From NCBI GenBank assembly GCA_903870815.1, contig CAIQEI010000014.1, forward strand, positions 1-53,842: a stretch of DNA of 53,842 bases, in the 5' to 3' direction. This DNA comes from an uncultured Verrucomicrobia subdivision 3 bacterium (lineage in GTDB: Bacteria > Verrucomicrobiota > Verrucomicrobiia > Limisphaerales > UBA11358). Under the pieces are notes generated by a model. The model did not search any database, was not told where the DNA came from, and was given only the letters and a program-made list of their open reading frames with translations. Positions 34,366 through 43,663 of this stretch are shown piece by piece (the stretch's first letter is position 1; every line of letters starts with the position of its first letter). The position numbers and the translations under genes were made by a program.

Positions 34366-34708
34366 TCCGGGATGGTTGGCCCGCGCGGAGCGTACGGAAC
34401 AAATTGCTCAAGATTTTACGCGCGGCACCATTCGTTCCGTCGCCTGACGTTTTTCCCGGCGACAGAGACGGCGCAGTCCGCAGTCCCTACCAATTTCAGA
34501 ATTCGGATTAACCATTCCCGGCCCGGGGAAAGGAAGGAAGCTAACCATTGTTCAACCGCCTTATGGAACTTTCCCCACAACTTCAAGCCGCGCGTAAAAA
34601 ACCGAGCGTCAAATTATGGCGATCACTGCAACTTGGCTTGGCAACTGCTAGACCAAAAGGCGCAAAATGCTGCTTGCTATCAATAAACAAACAACATTAT
34701 AAAAACGC
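34366..34708. other. Intergenic region between minor pilins and pilM
   Basis: No credible gene in 343 bp. The last 35 bp before pilM carry a promoter-like pair (34674-34702). No terminator hairpin was seen after the PilX-type stop. Confidence 0.5.
34674..34702 (+). promoter_or_regulatory. Candidate leaderless promoter of pilM
   Basis: TTGCTA (34674-34679), a 17 nt spacer and TTATAA (34697-34702), followed by 6 nt and the ATG at 34709. This would let pilM-Q be expressed separately from the minor pilins. Confidence 0.45.
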
Positions 34709-35800
34709 ATGGGTTTGAATCTGCCATTTCTAAACGGCACCTTTAGGAGGAAACGTGCCCAGGTAATAGCCATTGATCTGGGCAACCGGACCACCAAGGC
34801 GGTCCTGCTGGAACGGCGCGGGGAAACCCTGGCGCTAATGCGGTATGCACTGATGGACGCGCCGATTTTCGAGAAAAAAATTTCACCGGATCTGCTCGCG
34901 GACCATCTTCACGCCGTCGCCGAGGCCCTGGGGGGCACCTCCAAGTATGTTTCCATGGCGGTCGGGCTGGGGGACGCCGTGGTGCGCCAGATTGAACTGC
35001 CGCAGATTCCGCTGGATGAGATGAGGCATGTCCTGAAAATGAACCACAAGAATTATCTGCAGCAGGATCTACCCAACCATGTCTTCGATTGCTACATCAT
35101 TCCCCCGCGGCTCCAGCCCGCGGGCAACAAAACCCCGGAACCGGCGCGCACCGGCTTGACTCCGACCAAATTCAAAGTGCTGGCGGCCGCGGCCCGCCAG
35201 CAGCTGGTCAATGATTTTATCCAGGCCGCCGGCACGGCCAGCCTGGTGGCGGACGCCATGGTTCCCGCGCTGATCGGGCCGATCAACGCCTTTGAAAATG
35301 CTCTGCCGGAGGTTTTCGCCCGGGATACGGTGGCCCTGGTGGACATTGGTTTCAAACACACCTCGGTCTGCGTGCTGGATCGGGGCGAGCTGGCGACCAA
35401 CCGCACAATCAACATCGGCGGCGACCAGATCACCGCCGGGCTGGCCGAGGCCATGAACATCAGCTATGCGGAAGCCGAGGGCATCAAGGTGGGCATGGCC
35501 CCCGAGGTGGAAACCGGCCTGCAAAACCAGGTGCTGGCGCTGGGCCGGGAAATCCGCGCCTCGCTGGATTTCTTTGAGCACCAGCAGGACCGGGCGGTGA
35601 CGGAGGTCTATATGAGTGGCGGCTCGACGCGTTCGGAGATGATCGTGAAAATGCTGCACTCGGAAATCCTGGCGGATTGCAAGACCTGGAATGCGACAAG
35701 CTTTTTGCAACTGGCGCTGCCCGGACAGCAGGCCGTGGAGATTGACCTGGTTGGACCGCAGCTCACGGTGGCCATTGGCACCGCGCTGGCGGCTTACTAA
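34709..35800 (+). CDS. pilM: Type IV pilus assembly ATPase-like protein PilM
   Basis: Actin-like cytoplasmic protein of the pilus alignment complex, 363 residues. The phosphate-1 motif AIDLGNRTTKAVLLE opens the fold at about residue 20, followed by MAVGLGDAVVRQIELPQIP. ALVDIGFKHTSVCVLDRGEL near 215-235 is the phosphate-2 region and VYMSGGSTRSEMI near 303-315 is the adenosine motif. The LNLPFLN start resembles other PilM N-termini. PilM binds the PilN N-terminus in other species; pilN follows after 16 nt. A candidate promoter lies directly upstream and there is no Shine-Dalgarno. Confidence 0.9.
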   Translation: MGLNLPFLNGTFRRKRAQVIAIDLGNRTTKAVLLERRGETLALMRYALMDAPIFEKKISPDLLADHLHAVAEALGGTSKYVSMAVGLGDAVVRQIELPQIPLDEMRHVLKMNHKNYLQQDLPNHVFDCYIIPPRLQPAGNKTPEPARTGLTPTKFKVLAAAARQQLVNDFIQAAGTASLVADAMVPALIGPINAFENALPEVFARDTVALVDIGFKHTSVCVLDRGELATNRTINIGGDQITAGLAEAMNISYAEAEGIKVGMAPEVETGLQNQVLALGREIRASLDFFEHQQDRAVTEVYMSGGSTRSEMIVKMLHSEILADCKTWNATSFLQLALPGQQAVEIDLVGPQLTVAIGTALAAY

Positions 35801-35816
35801 ATACTGAATATTTACC

Positions 35817-36488
35817 ATGCCCATCCGCATCAATTTATTGAACGAAGCGCTGGCCGCCGAAGAATTGCGCCGGCGCGATCCCGTGAAGCGCACCATTTTC
35901 ATCGGCGTATTTCTGGTGGCGCTTTCGCTGGTCTGGTACAGCACCGTCTGGCTGGATTACAAGCTCATCCAATCAGCGAAAAACCAGGTGAATATCGAGA
36001 TTGATTCGCGCACCAACGAATTCAGCCATTGCCAGGTGGATTTGAAGCGAATCTCGGATTCCCAGCAGCGGCTGACGGCCCTGCAGCAACTAAACACCAA
36101 CCGCTTCCTGCAGGGCAACCTCTTGAACGCCCTGCAGCTACTCTACGTGCCCAATGTGCAGCTGCTCCGCCTCCGGATTGACCAGTCCTATATCTGCAAG
36201 GAAGGAACGGTCGACAGCACCAATGCCTACGGCAATTTTGTGGCCGGCCGGCCCGGCAGTTCCACCGAGCGGATATCCCTGACGCTGGACGGCAAGGACG
36301 CCAGCCCCAATCTGGACCAGATGAACCGCTACAAGGAGATGGTGGCCTTCGCCAATTTTTTCAAGCCCTGGCTCAACCCGACCAACGGCGTCAAGATGTC
36401 CTCCGTGCCTTCACCGCAGTCAGCCTTGAACGGCAAGCCGTTTGTGCAGTTCACCTTGGATTGCCGCTTTAAAGACACCACCCGATGA
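35817..36488 (+). CDS. pilN: PilN-like pilus alignment protein
   Basis: A 223-residue inner-membrane protein. The first residues MPIRINLLNEALAAEE are a PilN hallmark: the INLL motif binds PilM. A single transmembrane helix follows at about 28-45 (FIGVFLVALSLVWYSTVWL), then a coiled-coil-like stretch (SRTNEFSHCQVDLKRISDSQQRLTALQQL) and a periplasmic domain. The stop overlaps the next start as ATGA, indicating coupling. Divergence in the periplasmic part makes exact family assignment depend on context and the N-terminal motif. Confidence 0.82.
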   Translation: MPIRINLLNEALAAEELRRRDPVKRTIFIGVFLVALSLVWYSTVWLDYKLIQSAKNQVNIEIDSRTNEFSHCQVDLKRISDSQQRLTALQQLNTNRFLQGNLLNALQLLYVPNVQLLRLRIDQSYICKEGTVDSTNAYGNFVAGRPGSSTERISLTLDGKDASPNLDQMNRYKEMVAFANFFKPWLNPTNGVKMSSVPSPQSALNGKPFVQFTLDCRFKDTTR

Positions 36489-37057
36489 AACGTTTATCCC
36501 CAGACAAGCGCAATAAACTGATCATGGTGATCCTGGGCACGCTGGCCCTGATCGGCCTGGTCTATTTTATCCTGATCGGACCGCAGAACGAGCAGAACCG
36601 CCGACTGGCCGTCGAGACCAAAAGCGATGAGTCCCGACGCGATTCGATGGGAAAGACCATCCTGCAGGCGGAAACCAACGCCAAGAAGGCGGACGCCATA
36701 GCGGATCAGCTGAAGGACAGCGAGAAGGATCTGGTGGAAGGCGATGTCATCGTCTGGACTTACGACACCCTGCGGCAATTCAAATCCAACCGGCATGTCG
36801 ACATCACCACCCTGGGGCAGCCCGTTCAGATGGATGAGGATTTGCTGCCGAACTTTCCCTACAAACAGATCCAGTTCCATATCGCGGGCACCGGCTATTA
36901 TCACGACATCGGCAAATTCATTGCCGATCTGGAAAACCAATTTCCGCACATCCGGGTCCTGAATTTGATTATTGAATCCAACAACGGCCCGGAAGCCGCG
37001 ACGGAAAAACTATCCTTCCGGATGGATATTGCGGCCCTGTTGAAACCCAACGCCTGA
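36485..37057 (+). CDS. pilO: PilO-like pilus alignment protein
   Basis: A 190-residue inner-membrane protein. A short cytoplasmic start (MKRLSPDKRNK) precedes one transmembrane helix (LIMVILGTLALIGLVYFILIG, about 12-32). A coiled coil follows (ETKSDESRRDSMGKTILQAETNAKKADAIADQLKD), then a small alpha/beta domain with YKQIQFHIAGTGYYHDIGKFIADLENQFPHIRVLNL, the ferredoxin-like pattern of PilO/GspM. Its ATG overlaps the pilN stop; pilP follows 5 nt after its stop. In the alignment complex PilO pairs with PilN between PilM and the secretin-linked PilP. Confidence 0.83.
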   Translation: MKRLSPDKRNKLIMVILGTLALIGLVYFILIGPQNEQNRRLAVETKSDESRRDSMGKTILQAETNAKKADAIADQLKDSEKDLVEGDVIVWTYDTLRQFKSNRHVDITTLGQPVQMDEDLLPNFPYKQIQFHIAGTGYYHDIGKFIADLENQFPHIRVLNLIIESNNGPEAATEKLSFRMDIAALLKPNA

Positions 37058-37062
37058 AGCCT

Positions 37063-37485
37063 ATGAAAACTTCATCCTCTTTTTGCCTGCCGCTGGCCCT
37101 GGCCGTTACCCTAGCTTCCGCCGGCGGGAGATTGCGCGCGGAAAACACCCCGGCCGCGGCGGCGCCGGTCCAGTCCAACTTCGTCATGCCGGCCACATCC
37201 AAGGATGGGCGCGACCCGTTTTATCCGGAATCCACCCGCATGATCGCCGTGCCGGCGGCCACCGCGCACACGGTGGAAATATCAACCTTGAAAGTAAGGG
37301 GCATTTTCGGTTCCGCCGGACACCAGCTGGCCATTCTAAACAATCACACCTTTTCCGCGGGTGAGGAAGGCGATGTCATCAGCGCCTCCAGCCGGGTGCA
37401 TGTTCGGTGCGTGGAAATCCACGACCGGTATGTGGTGGTGGAGATCAACGGGCAGCTGCACAAGATCAACCTCGAGGAGCAATGA
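37063..37485 (+). CDS. pilP: PilP-like pilus assembly lipoprotein/periplasmic protein
   Basis: A 140-residue exported protein. A signal peptide covers about 1-27 (FCLPLALAVTLASAGGRLRA); no lipobox cysteine is visible, whereas PilP in proteobacteria is a lipoprotein. The motif DGRDPFYPES fits the RDPF element linking PilP to its neighbours, and the C-terminal ~65 residues (LKVRGIFGSAGHQLAILNNHTFSAGEEG... YVVVEINGQLHKI) form the small beta-barrel homology-region domain shared with GspC. It would bridge PilO in the inner membrane to the secretin N-domains. Confidence 0.8.
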   Translation: MKTSSSFCLPLALAVTLASAGGRLRAENTPAAAAPVQSNFVMPATSKDGRDPFYPESTRMIAVPAATAHTVEISTLKVRGIFGSAGHQLAILNNHTFSAGEEGDVISASSRVHVRCVEIHDRYVVVEINGQLHKINLEEQ

Positions 37486-37565
37486 AAAATATGTTGCCAA
37501 ACCCTTTCAAATACCATAATCCCATCCTAGGAGCAGAAAAAATCAAAAACCAATCCAAACAAGCT

Positions 37566-39272
37566 ATGAAAACAACCTGTTACATCCTGTTCATCGGGCT
37601 GACCTGCCTGCTGACGGCCAACGCGCAAACCAACTCCGCTCCGCCGGCCCAGCCGGCTGAGGCCGTCACCCCGGCCGCCGTCCCGGCCATGGATACGAAC
37701 AATGTGGCCCCGCCCGTGGCCGCCATGGCCGCGCCGGTAGCCGCCACCAATGCGCCCGGCGTATCTCCCGACCAGGCGACCAGCGCCGCTCCGGCCGCGA
37801 GCATTCAGCGCATCTCCTTCAGCGACACCCCCATCACCACCGCCATTGAAAGCCTCTGCCGGCTGGCCAACATCAATTACATGCTCGATCCTAAGATCGG
37901 TTACGGCCTGACCGATGCGAACGGCCAGCCAAAACCGGAACCCGTCCTCTCCATCCGCTGGGAAAACATTTCGGCGGAAAACGCCCTGCTGGCTTTGCTG
38001 GACAACTACGGCCTCCAGTTGATCCACGACAAGCACACCGGGATCGACCGGGTCACGCTGAAAGATCCCACCGCGCCGCCCCCGCTTTTCACCAAGGTCA
38101 TCCAGTTGAAGTATGCCAGCGTTTCCAACATGATTGACGCCGCCCAGTCCGTTCTGACCGACCATCGCAGCCGCGTCCTGACCGATAACCGCACCAGCCA
38201 GTTGGTGGTCGTGGGCACGGACCCCGAACAGCAGGCAGTGGACACCCTGGTCGCCCAGCTCGACCGGCCCACGCGGCAGGTGCTCATTGAAACCCGACTG
38301 ATCCAAATTTCCTCCAATCCCAGCACCCAGAAAGGCATTGATTGGTCCGGCACCCTGCAAAATCAGCAGATCACCTTTGGCAATGGCAATTCCGCCGGCT
38401 CCTTCACCACCACCTTCCCCGGCACCAGCCCTGGAGTTAATGGAGCAAACCAACCCCTGCCACCAAGTTCCTCCACCACGGTTGGCACCGTTGAAAACCT
38501 CGTCGGCGGCGGTGGCTTCTCCTGGAACACCAAGAGCGGCACGACCCCGGACATTGGCTTCTTGAACGCCAGCGGGTTGAGCGCGGTTCTGTCATTTTTG
38601 AATCAATCGGCGGATGCGCAGATCATGTCCACCCCGCGCATCGTCACCCTGGATAATGAAGAGGCAAGCCTCGCGGTCACGCGCGGTTATCCGGTATTCA
38701 ACGTTCAGGCCGGCACCCAGAACACCGCCGGCGGTTCGAGCGTTGCCTACACCAACGTCGGCACCATCCTGCATGTGACCCCGCGGATTTCCGCCAATGA
38801 TTACATCTGGCTGCGGGTCGTCCCCGAGGTCTCCAGCTTTGCCGGCAATGTCTCCCAGACGGTGAGCGGCGGCGGCACGGGGGGAGCCGTCATTCTGACC
38901 GCGCCGACGTTTTACTCGCGCAAGATTGAAACCCAGGTCCTGATTCCCAACGCCAACACCCTGGTCCTGGGCGGCCTGGTGCAGGATAATCCGAGCGCCA
39001 GCTACACAAAGGTTCCGCTCCTGGGCGATATCCCCGGCTTGGGCTTCATGTTCCGCAGCGAAAACAAACAATTGAACAAAGACAACCTCCTGATCTTCAT
39101 CACGCCGACGATTGTCAAGGACACGGACTTTCAAGAGGCCTCCAAGTCGGGTGATTTCCTGAAGAGCAAACCCGAGCCCGTTAAACAGGTCATGGATCCG
39201 TCGACCGCCTGGGACAGTCCGACCAGCCATGACAATCAATGGGCCGACCCGATCACCGAGACCGTCAAGTAA
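37566..39272 (+). CDS. pilQ: Secretin, PilQ/GspD-like outer membrane channel
   Basis: A 568-residue secretin. I start at 37566 because MKTTCYILFIGLTCLLTANA is a proper signal peptide and the 80 nt upstream look non-coding and AT-rich; an ATG at 37482, overlapping the pilP stop as ATGA, would add 28 residues. An Ala/Pro-rich spacer is followed by an STN/N0-like domain (QRISFSDTPITTAIESLCRL), an N1/NolW domain (VIQLKYASVSNMIDAAQSVL, LVVVGTDPEQQAVDTLV) and the secretin domain: MSTPRIVTLDNEEASL, GTILHVTPRI, NTLVLGGLVQD, VPLLGDIPGLGFMF and LLIFITPTIV. It forms the outer membrane pore for a pilus or secreted substrate. Confidence 0.93.
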   Translation: MKTTCYILFIGLTCLLTANAQTNSAPPAQPAEAVTPAAVPAMDTNNVAPPVAAMAAPVAATNAPGVSPDQATSAAPAASIQRISFSDTPITTAIESLCRLANINYMLDPKIGYGLTDANGQPKPEPVLSIRWENISAENALLALLDNYGLQLIHDKHTGIDRVTLKDPTAPPPLFTKVIQLKYASVSNMIDAAQSVLTDHRSRVLTDNRTSQLVVVGTDPEQQAVDTLVAQLDRPTRQVLIETRLIQISSNPSTQKGIDWSGTLQNQQITFGNGNSAGSFTTTFPGTSPGVNGANQPLPPSSSTTVGTVENLVGGGGFSWNTKSGTTPDIGFLNASGLSAVLSFLNQSADAQIMSTPRIVTLDNEEASLAVTRGYPVFNVQAGTQNTAGGSSVAYTNVGTILHVTPRISANDYIWLRVVPEVSSFAGNVSQTVSGGGTGGAVILTAPTFYSRKIETQVLIPNANTLVLGGLVQDNPSASYTKVPLLGDIPGLGFMFRSENKQLNKDNLLIFITPTIVKDTDFQEASKSGDFLKSKPEPVKQVMDPSTAWDSPTSHDNQWADPITETVK

Positions 39273-39302
39273 AACGGCGTAGCCTTAATTACCAATCAGC
39301 CT

Positions 39303-42300
39303 ATGAAAGTCTTAACTTCAACCCGGTTGTTAAAGAGCGGGCAGCCTTGCGGCTACCCCGCCAAGGGGTTGGTGCTGGCGGGATTGTTCGTGCTCGCAGG
39401 CATGAACAGCTTCGCACAGTCCACCGTCACCACACTTGCTAATATTTATGGTTCTGCCGGCACCGGATCCGCGTCCAGCACCCCCGTGCTCACCACGACG
39501 GCCAAGTTCAACTATCCGGCGGGCATTGCCTTGGATCCCGCCGGCACCAGCTTGTTCCTGGCCGACTACAACAACAATGCCGTCCGCTGGGTGTCCAACC
39601 TAGGCAACCAGTCCAGCAGCTACACCTACAGCGCCTACGTCAGCACGGACGGCATTAACCATCCCATCGCGGTTGGCATCGATAGCAATACTAATATCTA
39701 CGTGCTGAACCGTGGTTCCGGCAACAACGGCACCATCCTGGAGTTCAATGGCAATTATTACATCACCTATGGGATAAAGCAATTGATAGCCACCAATGCG
39801 GTTGCTCTGACCAATGCGACCTCCCTGACCTTGGATGGAACCGGTAATCTGTATGTGACCATCAAGAGCAACACCGTCATCCGGATCGCCGCCGGGACCA
39901 ACACGATGACCACCGTTGGCGTCATCACCAACAAAGCCACCAACCTGCGGGGCGTGACGGTCACGAGCAATGGCAAACTGGCCCTGACCGATGCCGGCAA
40001 CAACGGCATCTGGATCATGGATCCCGCCAACACCACCAATCTGGTCAACAATTCCGTCAAGCTGACCGGTTTCCACGGCGCCGCCGACACGAATGGACCG
40101 GCGGCCTATGCCGCCTTCAACGATCCCGAAAACATTGCCTCCGCCGGTAACGGAATTCTGGTCGTATCGGACTTTAACAATAATAAGGTCAAAGAGATTG
40201 ATGCTTCCGGCAACGTCACCCGTTTGTTTGGCGTTAATTCCAAATATTGGGGCGGCGGGACACCCGGCTGGCATGACGGCACCGTCAACCCGAACGAAGC
40301 GGTGGACCCGGTCCAGGTGGACAGACCCTATGGTTTGGCCATTGGCTCGGGCGGCACGGTTTATGACACTGAAATCGGTTATGCGCTGCTGCGCATGGCC
40401 ACCGGCACCGGGTTGCCGCCCCTGCCCCCACCGCCACCGGGAGCCCCCACCATCCTTGTAGTTACCACCAACCTAGTCGGACAAAGCTCGCAGATCACCC
40501 TGACTTGGTCGCCGGTTACAGGCGCGACCAGTTATAATATCAAACGATCCAATACCGCCGGCACGGAAACAACGATCGCCAACACTGCCGCCACGACTTA
40601 TACCGACACCAATGTCGTTGGCGGTGTGGCATATTTCTACGTAGTTTCCGCCTTGAGCGCCGGCGGTGAAAGCCAAAATTCGGCTGAAGTCAGCGCAACA
40701 GCCCAGGCTGCGCCGGTACCGAATCCAGCGATCGGCTACGTTAGTTTTAATAACAGCTCCAACGCTTCTGTGTTTTTTCAGGTTTCGCCATCTTCATACA
40801 CCTTCAACAATGACCCGGCATATATTGTAATCAAAGGAACACCGGGAACCACCACCTACTATACGTCCGACGGGTCCACTCCGAGCACGACGAATTCCAG
40901 CACCCATCAGGTTTCATCGTTTTACACCGATGGTTTGAGCGACGTCACAGCCTACGAACCATCTCCGCAAGTGAGTCCTACGGTGACCTTTGAAGCGATT
41001 GGAGAAACGCCCAACCAGCCCAACAGTTCCGTGGTTAGTGCAACCTTTAATTTCGTGACTGGGATTCCCAACATCAACGGCAACAATGCCGCCCAGTTCT
41101 ACATCAGTGATATCACCAGCGGCGCCCAGTTCCTTTACACCACCGATGGGAGCGACCCGCGAACCAACGCCAAGGCAATGACCGCTGGTCCTACTCCCAG
41201 CACCAACAGCAGCATTACATTGTCGCTGCCTTTCCCAAACAGTACCAATGTGATGCTGTTTCAGATTGCTGCCTACAAGAATAATTACCAGACCAGTTCC
41301 GTGGTCAGCCAGAAATTTACTTTGGCCAACTATGTGGCCAACACAATCAGCTTTGGCTTCGCTTCGGGTGAGGCGTCCAGCCAGTTCATCGGTTCGCCGG
41401 GCCAGACTTTTTATGCCCCCGTAACCCTGAACACCTTGCCCGGCACCAAGATGTATAGCTTGCAATTCAGCCTGACCGTTACCAACGCCAGCATCATCAC
41501 GAATGCCGGACCGCCAGTCACGTTGGGCGCTTATGGATTCCAATCCATGCTGATGGCACCGATCCCGCCGCCCACGAACTTTCCGACAGGCGTCAATTTA
41601 TTTACACCAATTCCACCCTTAATGTTTGTCGGTGATGCGTCCAGCGTGCCGCCGGCCACGCCAGTTGTAAAATACAACGGAACCAATTTTCTAGATTTGG
41701 AAACCGTTAATACCAACATCAACCTCCTGGCGGTTGGCTGGTTGGAACGCTACACCCAAACCAACCTTTACAACACATTGTCGCAGACGCTAATCACCTT
41801 TTCCATGGCGCACGACGATGTCTTCCCAACTGCCCAGCAACCGAACGGCGTGGTGGTGGGCGGGTATAGTTTCACCATTCCCGGATCAGCGACCAATGGC
41901 CAACAATATCAAATCCAGATCATTCGCGCATCCGCAACTGACGATGGCATAGGGGCCCCGGGCTCCGGCGTACTCATCGCTACGCCAACTAACGGAGCGA
42001 CGGCAGGGGGCGCCCCGATCAACGCCTTGAAATACGTCACCGTCGGTCAGTTTAAATATCTGGTTGGCGATGTGTATCCGTTCTATTGGTTTAACGCCGG
42101 AGACTTCGGTTATGGCGATTTGACCACTTATGGCAGTTCCGACGCCGAACAGGTTTTCCAATCGGCCGTTTATGGCTTCAACGGTCCGCCGACCAAAAGC
42201 GACTTCTTTGACGCCATGGATTCCTGCGGTAGCAGTCTAGCTTATTTGGATAGCGACACTGGATATTATACAAATGCACCAGCCGCCGCCATCCTGAGTG

Positions 42301-43358
42301 CATTATTTGGCGGCAACGATACAACCATTAATAATATGGCCTATGGGGATGGCCAATTGGATGTCTGTGACGTCTATGTGACATTCCGCCGATCACAAGA
42401 CCCCAGCCTGACATGGTTCGAACGCTACTGGAATAATGGCCAACGCGTAGCTGATACCGGCATTGCCAACCACGCTGTGTCCCAGGTTGCAAGTAAATCC
42501 ATTGCACAACCGATGCTGCCGCCGGGCGGGCCCACGGTTCCACCCCAGGTCAACTTCACGGCGGGCGACATCCAAAGTGCAGCCGGCAACGTGGTCTACA
42601 TACCTATCAACGCCACCATCTTTGGCAGCTATCCGCTCCGCGTCCTGATGCTGAACCTCACCGTGGAACCATTAGACAGTTCCCCGGCGCTAACCTCCGC
42701 CGTTTCATTTAACCCCAACCCGGCCATCGGTAACCCGACTCCGGGATATATCGATACAAAAGGTGGGTTGGGCAATTACTCCGCCGCGTGGCTGAACAGC
42801 GCCATCGCGGGCCTGACAGGCACCGTCACCATCGGCACGCTGGCCGTCACCATCCCGGCCAGTGCCCCAAAAAATGCGGCCTATGCCGTCCATTTCGACC
42901 ATGCTTCTGCGTCGCCGAACGGGGTAGCCTCGTTCCCGAAAGCCACGTTGACCGGCCTAATCACCCTGTCCAACCGCACGAACTCCAGTTATGGCGACGG
43001 CATCCCGGATTCGTGGCGTCTGCGCTGGTTTGGCACCGTCAATAATCTGCTGTCCGTTTCCAACGCCTGCCCGACGGGCGACGGCATCAACAACTGGATG
43101 AAATATGTGGCTGGAATTGATCCCAATGCCGCCAATGACTTCCCCAGCACGAATCTGAAGAAGCCGGCGCCGCCTGGATCCAATATGGCAATCCACTGGC
43201 CGTCGGTCAGCGGCAAGCAATACGTCATTCAGCGCTCCAGTTCCCTGTACTCGGGGTGGACCTCAATCAACACCAACACCGGCACCGGCACGGACGTGGA
43301 ATTTGACGATAATTCCGCCGGCCCGGCGAATTTCTACCGGGTGCAGATTCTGCCGTAA
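39303..43358 (+). CDS. Giant exported multidomain protein (beta-propeller, FN3, CHB_HEX, cohesin/dockerin-like)
   Basis: A 1351-residue exported protein 31 nt after the secretin stop. The signal region ends near FAQ (about 38). Residues ~40-370 show NHL-type propeller repeats (YPAGIALDPAGTSLFLADYNNNAVRWVS). A Pro linker leads to a fibronectin III domain (~380-470), then CHB_HEX_C-like repeats with YTSDGSTPS (~516) and YTTDGSDPR (~609). A cohesin-like beta-sandwich (~680-900) is followed by a dockerin-like acidic segment (GDFGYGD near 930, GDGQLDVCD near 1015), a second cohesin-like domain (~1082-1215), DGIPDSWRLRWFG near 1228 and a FYRVQILP tail. It has no catalytic residues that I recognise and no sorting motif. 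Position suggests a surface-displayed or secreted partner of the pilus machine, but that is inference. Confidence 0.82.
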   Translation: MKVLTSTRLLKSGQPCGYPAKGLVLAGLFVLAGMNSFAQSTVTTLANIYGSAGTGSASSTPVLTTTAKFNYPAGIALDPAGTSLFLADYNNNAVRWVSNLGNQSSSYTYSAYVSTDGINHPIAVGIDSNTNIYVLNRGSGNNGTILEFNGNYYITYGIKQLIATNAVALTNATSLTLDGTGNLYVTIKSNTVIRIAAGTNTMTTVGVITNKATNLRGVTVTSNGKLALTDAGNNGIWIMDPANTTNLVNNSVKLTGFHGAADTNGPAAYAAFNDPENIASAGNGILVVSDFNNNKVKEIDASGNVTRLFGVNSKYWGGGTPGWHDGTVNPNEAVDPVQVDRPYGLAIGSGGTVYDTEIGYALLRMATGTGLPPLPPPPPGAPTILVVTTNLVGQSSQITLTWSPVTGATSYNIKRSNTAGTETTIANTAATTYTDTNVVGGVAYFYVVSALSAGGESQNSAEVSATAQAAPVPNPAIGYVSFNNSSNASVFFQVSPSSYTFNNDPAYIVIKGTPGTTTYYTSDGSTPSTTNSSTHQVSSFYTDGLSDVTAYEPSPQVSPTVTFEAIGETPNQPNSSVVSATFNFVTGIPNINGNNAAQFYISDITSGAQFLYTTDGSDPRTNAKAMTAGPTPSTNSSITLSLPFPNSTNVMLFQIAAYKNNYQTSSVVSQKFTLANYVANTISFGFASGEASSQFIGSPGQTFYAPVTLNTLPGTKMYSLQFSLTVTNASIITNAGPPVTLGAYGFQSMLMAPIPPPTNFPTGVNLFTPIPPLMFVGDASSVPPATPVVKYNGTNFLDLETVNTNINLLAVGWLERYTQTNLYNTLSQTLITFSMAHDDVFPTAQQPNGVVVGGYSFTIPGSATNGQQYQIQIIRASATDDGIGAPGSGVLIATPTNGATAGGAPINALKYVTVGQFKYLVGDVYPFYWFNAGDFGYGDLTTYGSSDAEQVFQSAVYGFNGPPTKSDFFDAMDSCGSSLAYLDSDTGYYTNAPAAAILSALFGGNDTTINNMAYGDGQLDVCDVYVTFRRSQDPSLTWFERYWNNGQRVADTGIANHAVSQVASKSIAQPMLPPGGPTVPPQVNFTAGDIQSAAGNVVYIPINATIFGSYPLRVLMLNLTVEPLDSSPALTSAVSFNPNPAIGNPTPGYIDTKGGLGNYSAAWLNSAIAGLTGTVTIGTLAVTIPASAPKNAAYAVHFDHASASPNGVASFPKATLTGLITLSNRTNSSYGDGIPDSWRLRWFGTVNNLLSVSNACPTGDGINNWMKYVAGIDPNAANDFPSTNLKKPAPPGSNMAIHWPSVSGKQYVIQRSSSLYSGWTSINTNTGTGTDVEFDDNSAGPANFYRVQILP

Positions 43359-43374
43359 GCGTTATTTCATCACC

Positions 43375-43405
43375 AACGGCGTGTCCCTCGGGACACGCCG
43401 TTTTG
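43375..43405 (+). terminator. Rho-independent terminator after the giant exported protein
   Basis: AACGGCGTGTCCC and GGGACACGCCGTT form a 13 bp stem with a two-base apical gap, followed by TTTTGATTT. It begins 16 nt past the stop codon. Confidence 0.85.
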
Positions 43406-43454
43406 ATTTGACTACTTCGCTGGAGCGGCGTTGCGTGACCGCCGCATTCCCCAA

Positions 43455-43473
43455 CGGCACTCGTAGAGTGCCG
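43455..43473. repeat. Short palindrome CGGCACTC-gta-GAGTGCCG
   Basis: A perfect 8 bp stem with a three-base loop in the 305 bp non-coding gap before the prenyltransferase gene. Similar CGGCACTC palindromes are common as interspersed elements in related genomes, to my recollection. The rest of the gap shows no gene. Confidence 0.5.
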
Positions 43474-43628
43474 CCACAGGATTGCCGCCCCCGCTCAAAA
43501 TGCTTTCGGCAGTCATCGACCGCCGCTGCAAACGAATCCCTGGCGGGACTGCGGTAATACTGTTCACTAACTCATGCCTTTCCACCCAAAACAGCGAAAA
43601 GCCGTGCACCCGCCGCCAAAGCGCGGAC

Positions 43629-43657
43629 TCGCCAGGCGCGGATATATTTGATTTCAT
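43629..43657 (+). promoter_or_regulatory. Candidate leaderless promoter of the UbiA-family gene
   Basis: TCGCCA (43629-43634), a 17 nt spacer and TTTCAT (43652-43657), followed by 6 nt and the GTG at 43664. The 14-mer ctcgccaggcgcgg covering the -35 is identical to one upstream of the DHH gene at 50224-50237. Confidence 0.4.
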
Positions 43658-43663
43658 CCGCGC

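Noticed and set aside
34634-34649. Sigma54-like TGGCtt-N5-cTGCT upstream of pilM
   Set aside because: GG and GC are 12 bp apart as required, but two conserved positions are wrong and a better spaced sigma70-like pair lies closer to pilM.
34372-34686. 104-residue ORF between the pilX-like gene and pilM
   Set aside because: Its composition is unlike a natural protein (many Arg/His/Cys, no hydrophobic core), there is no homology signal, and a promoter lies within it.
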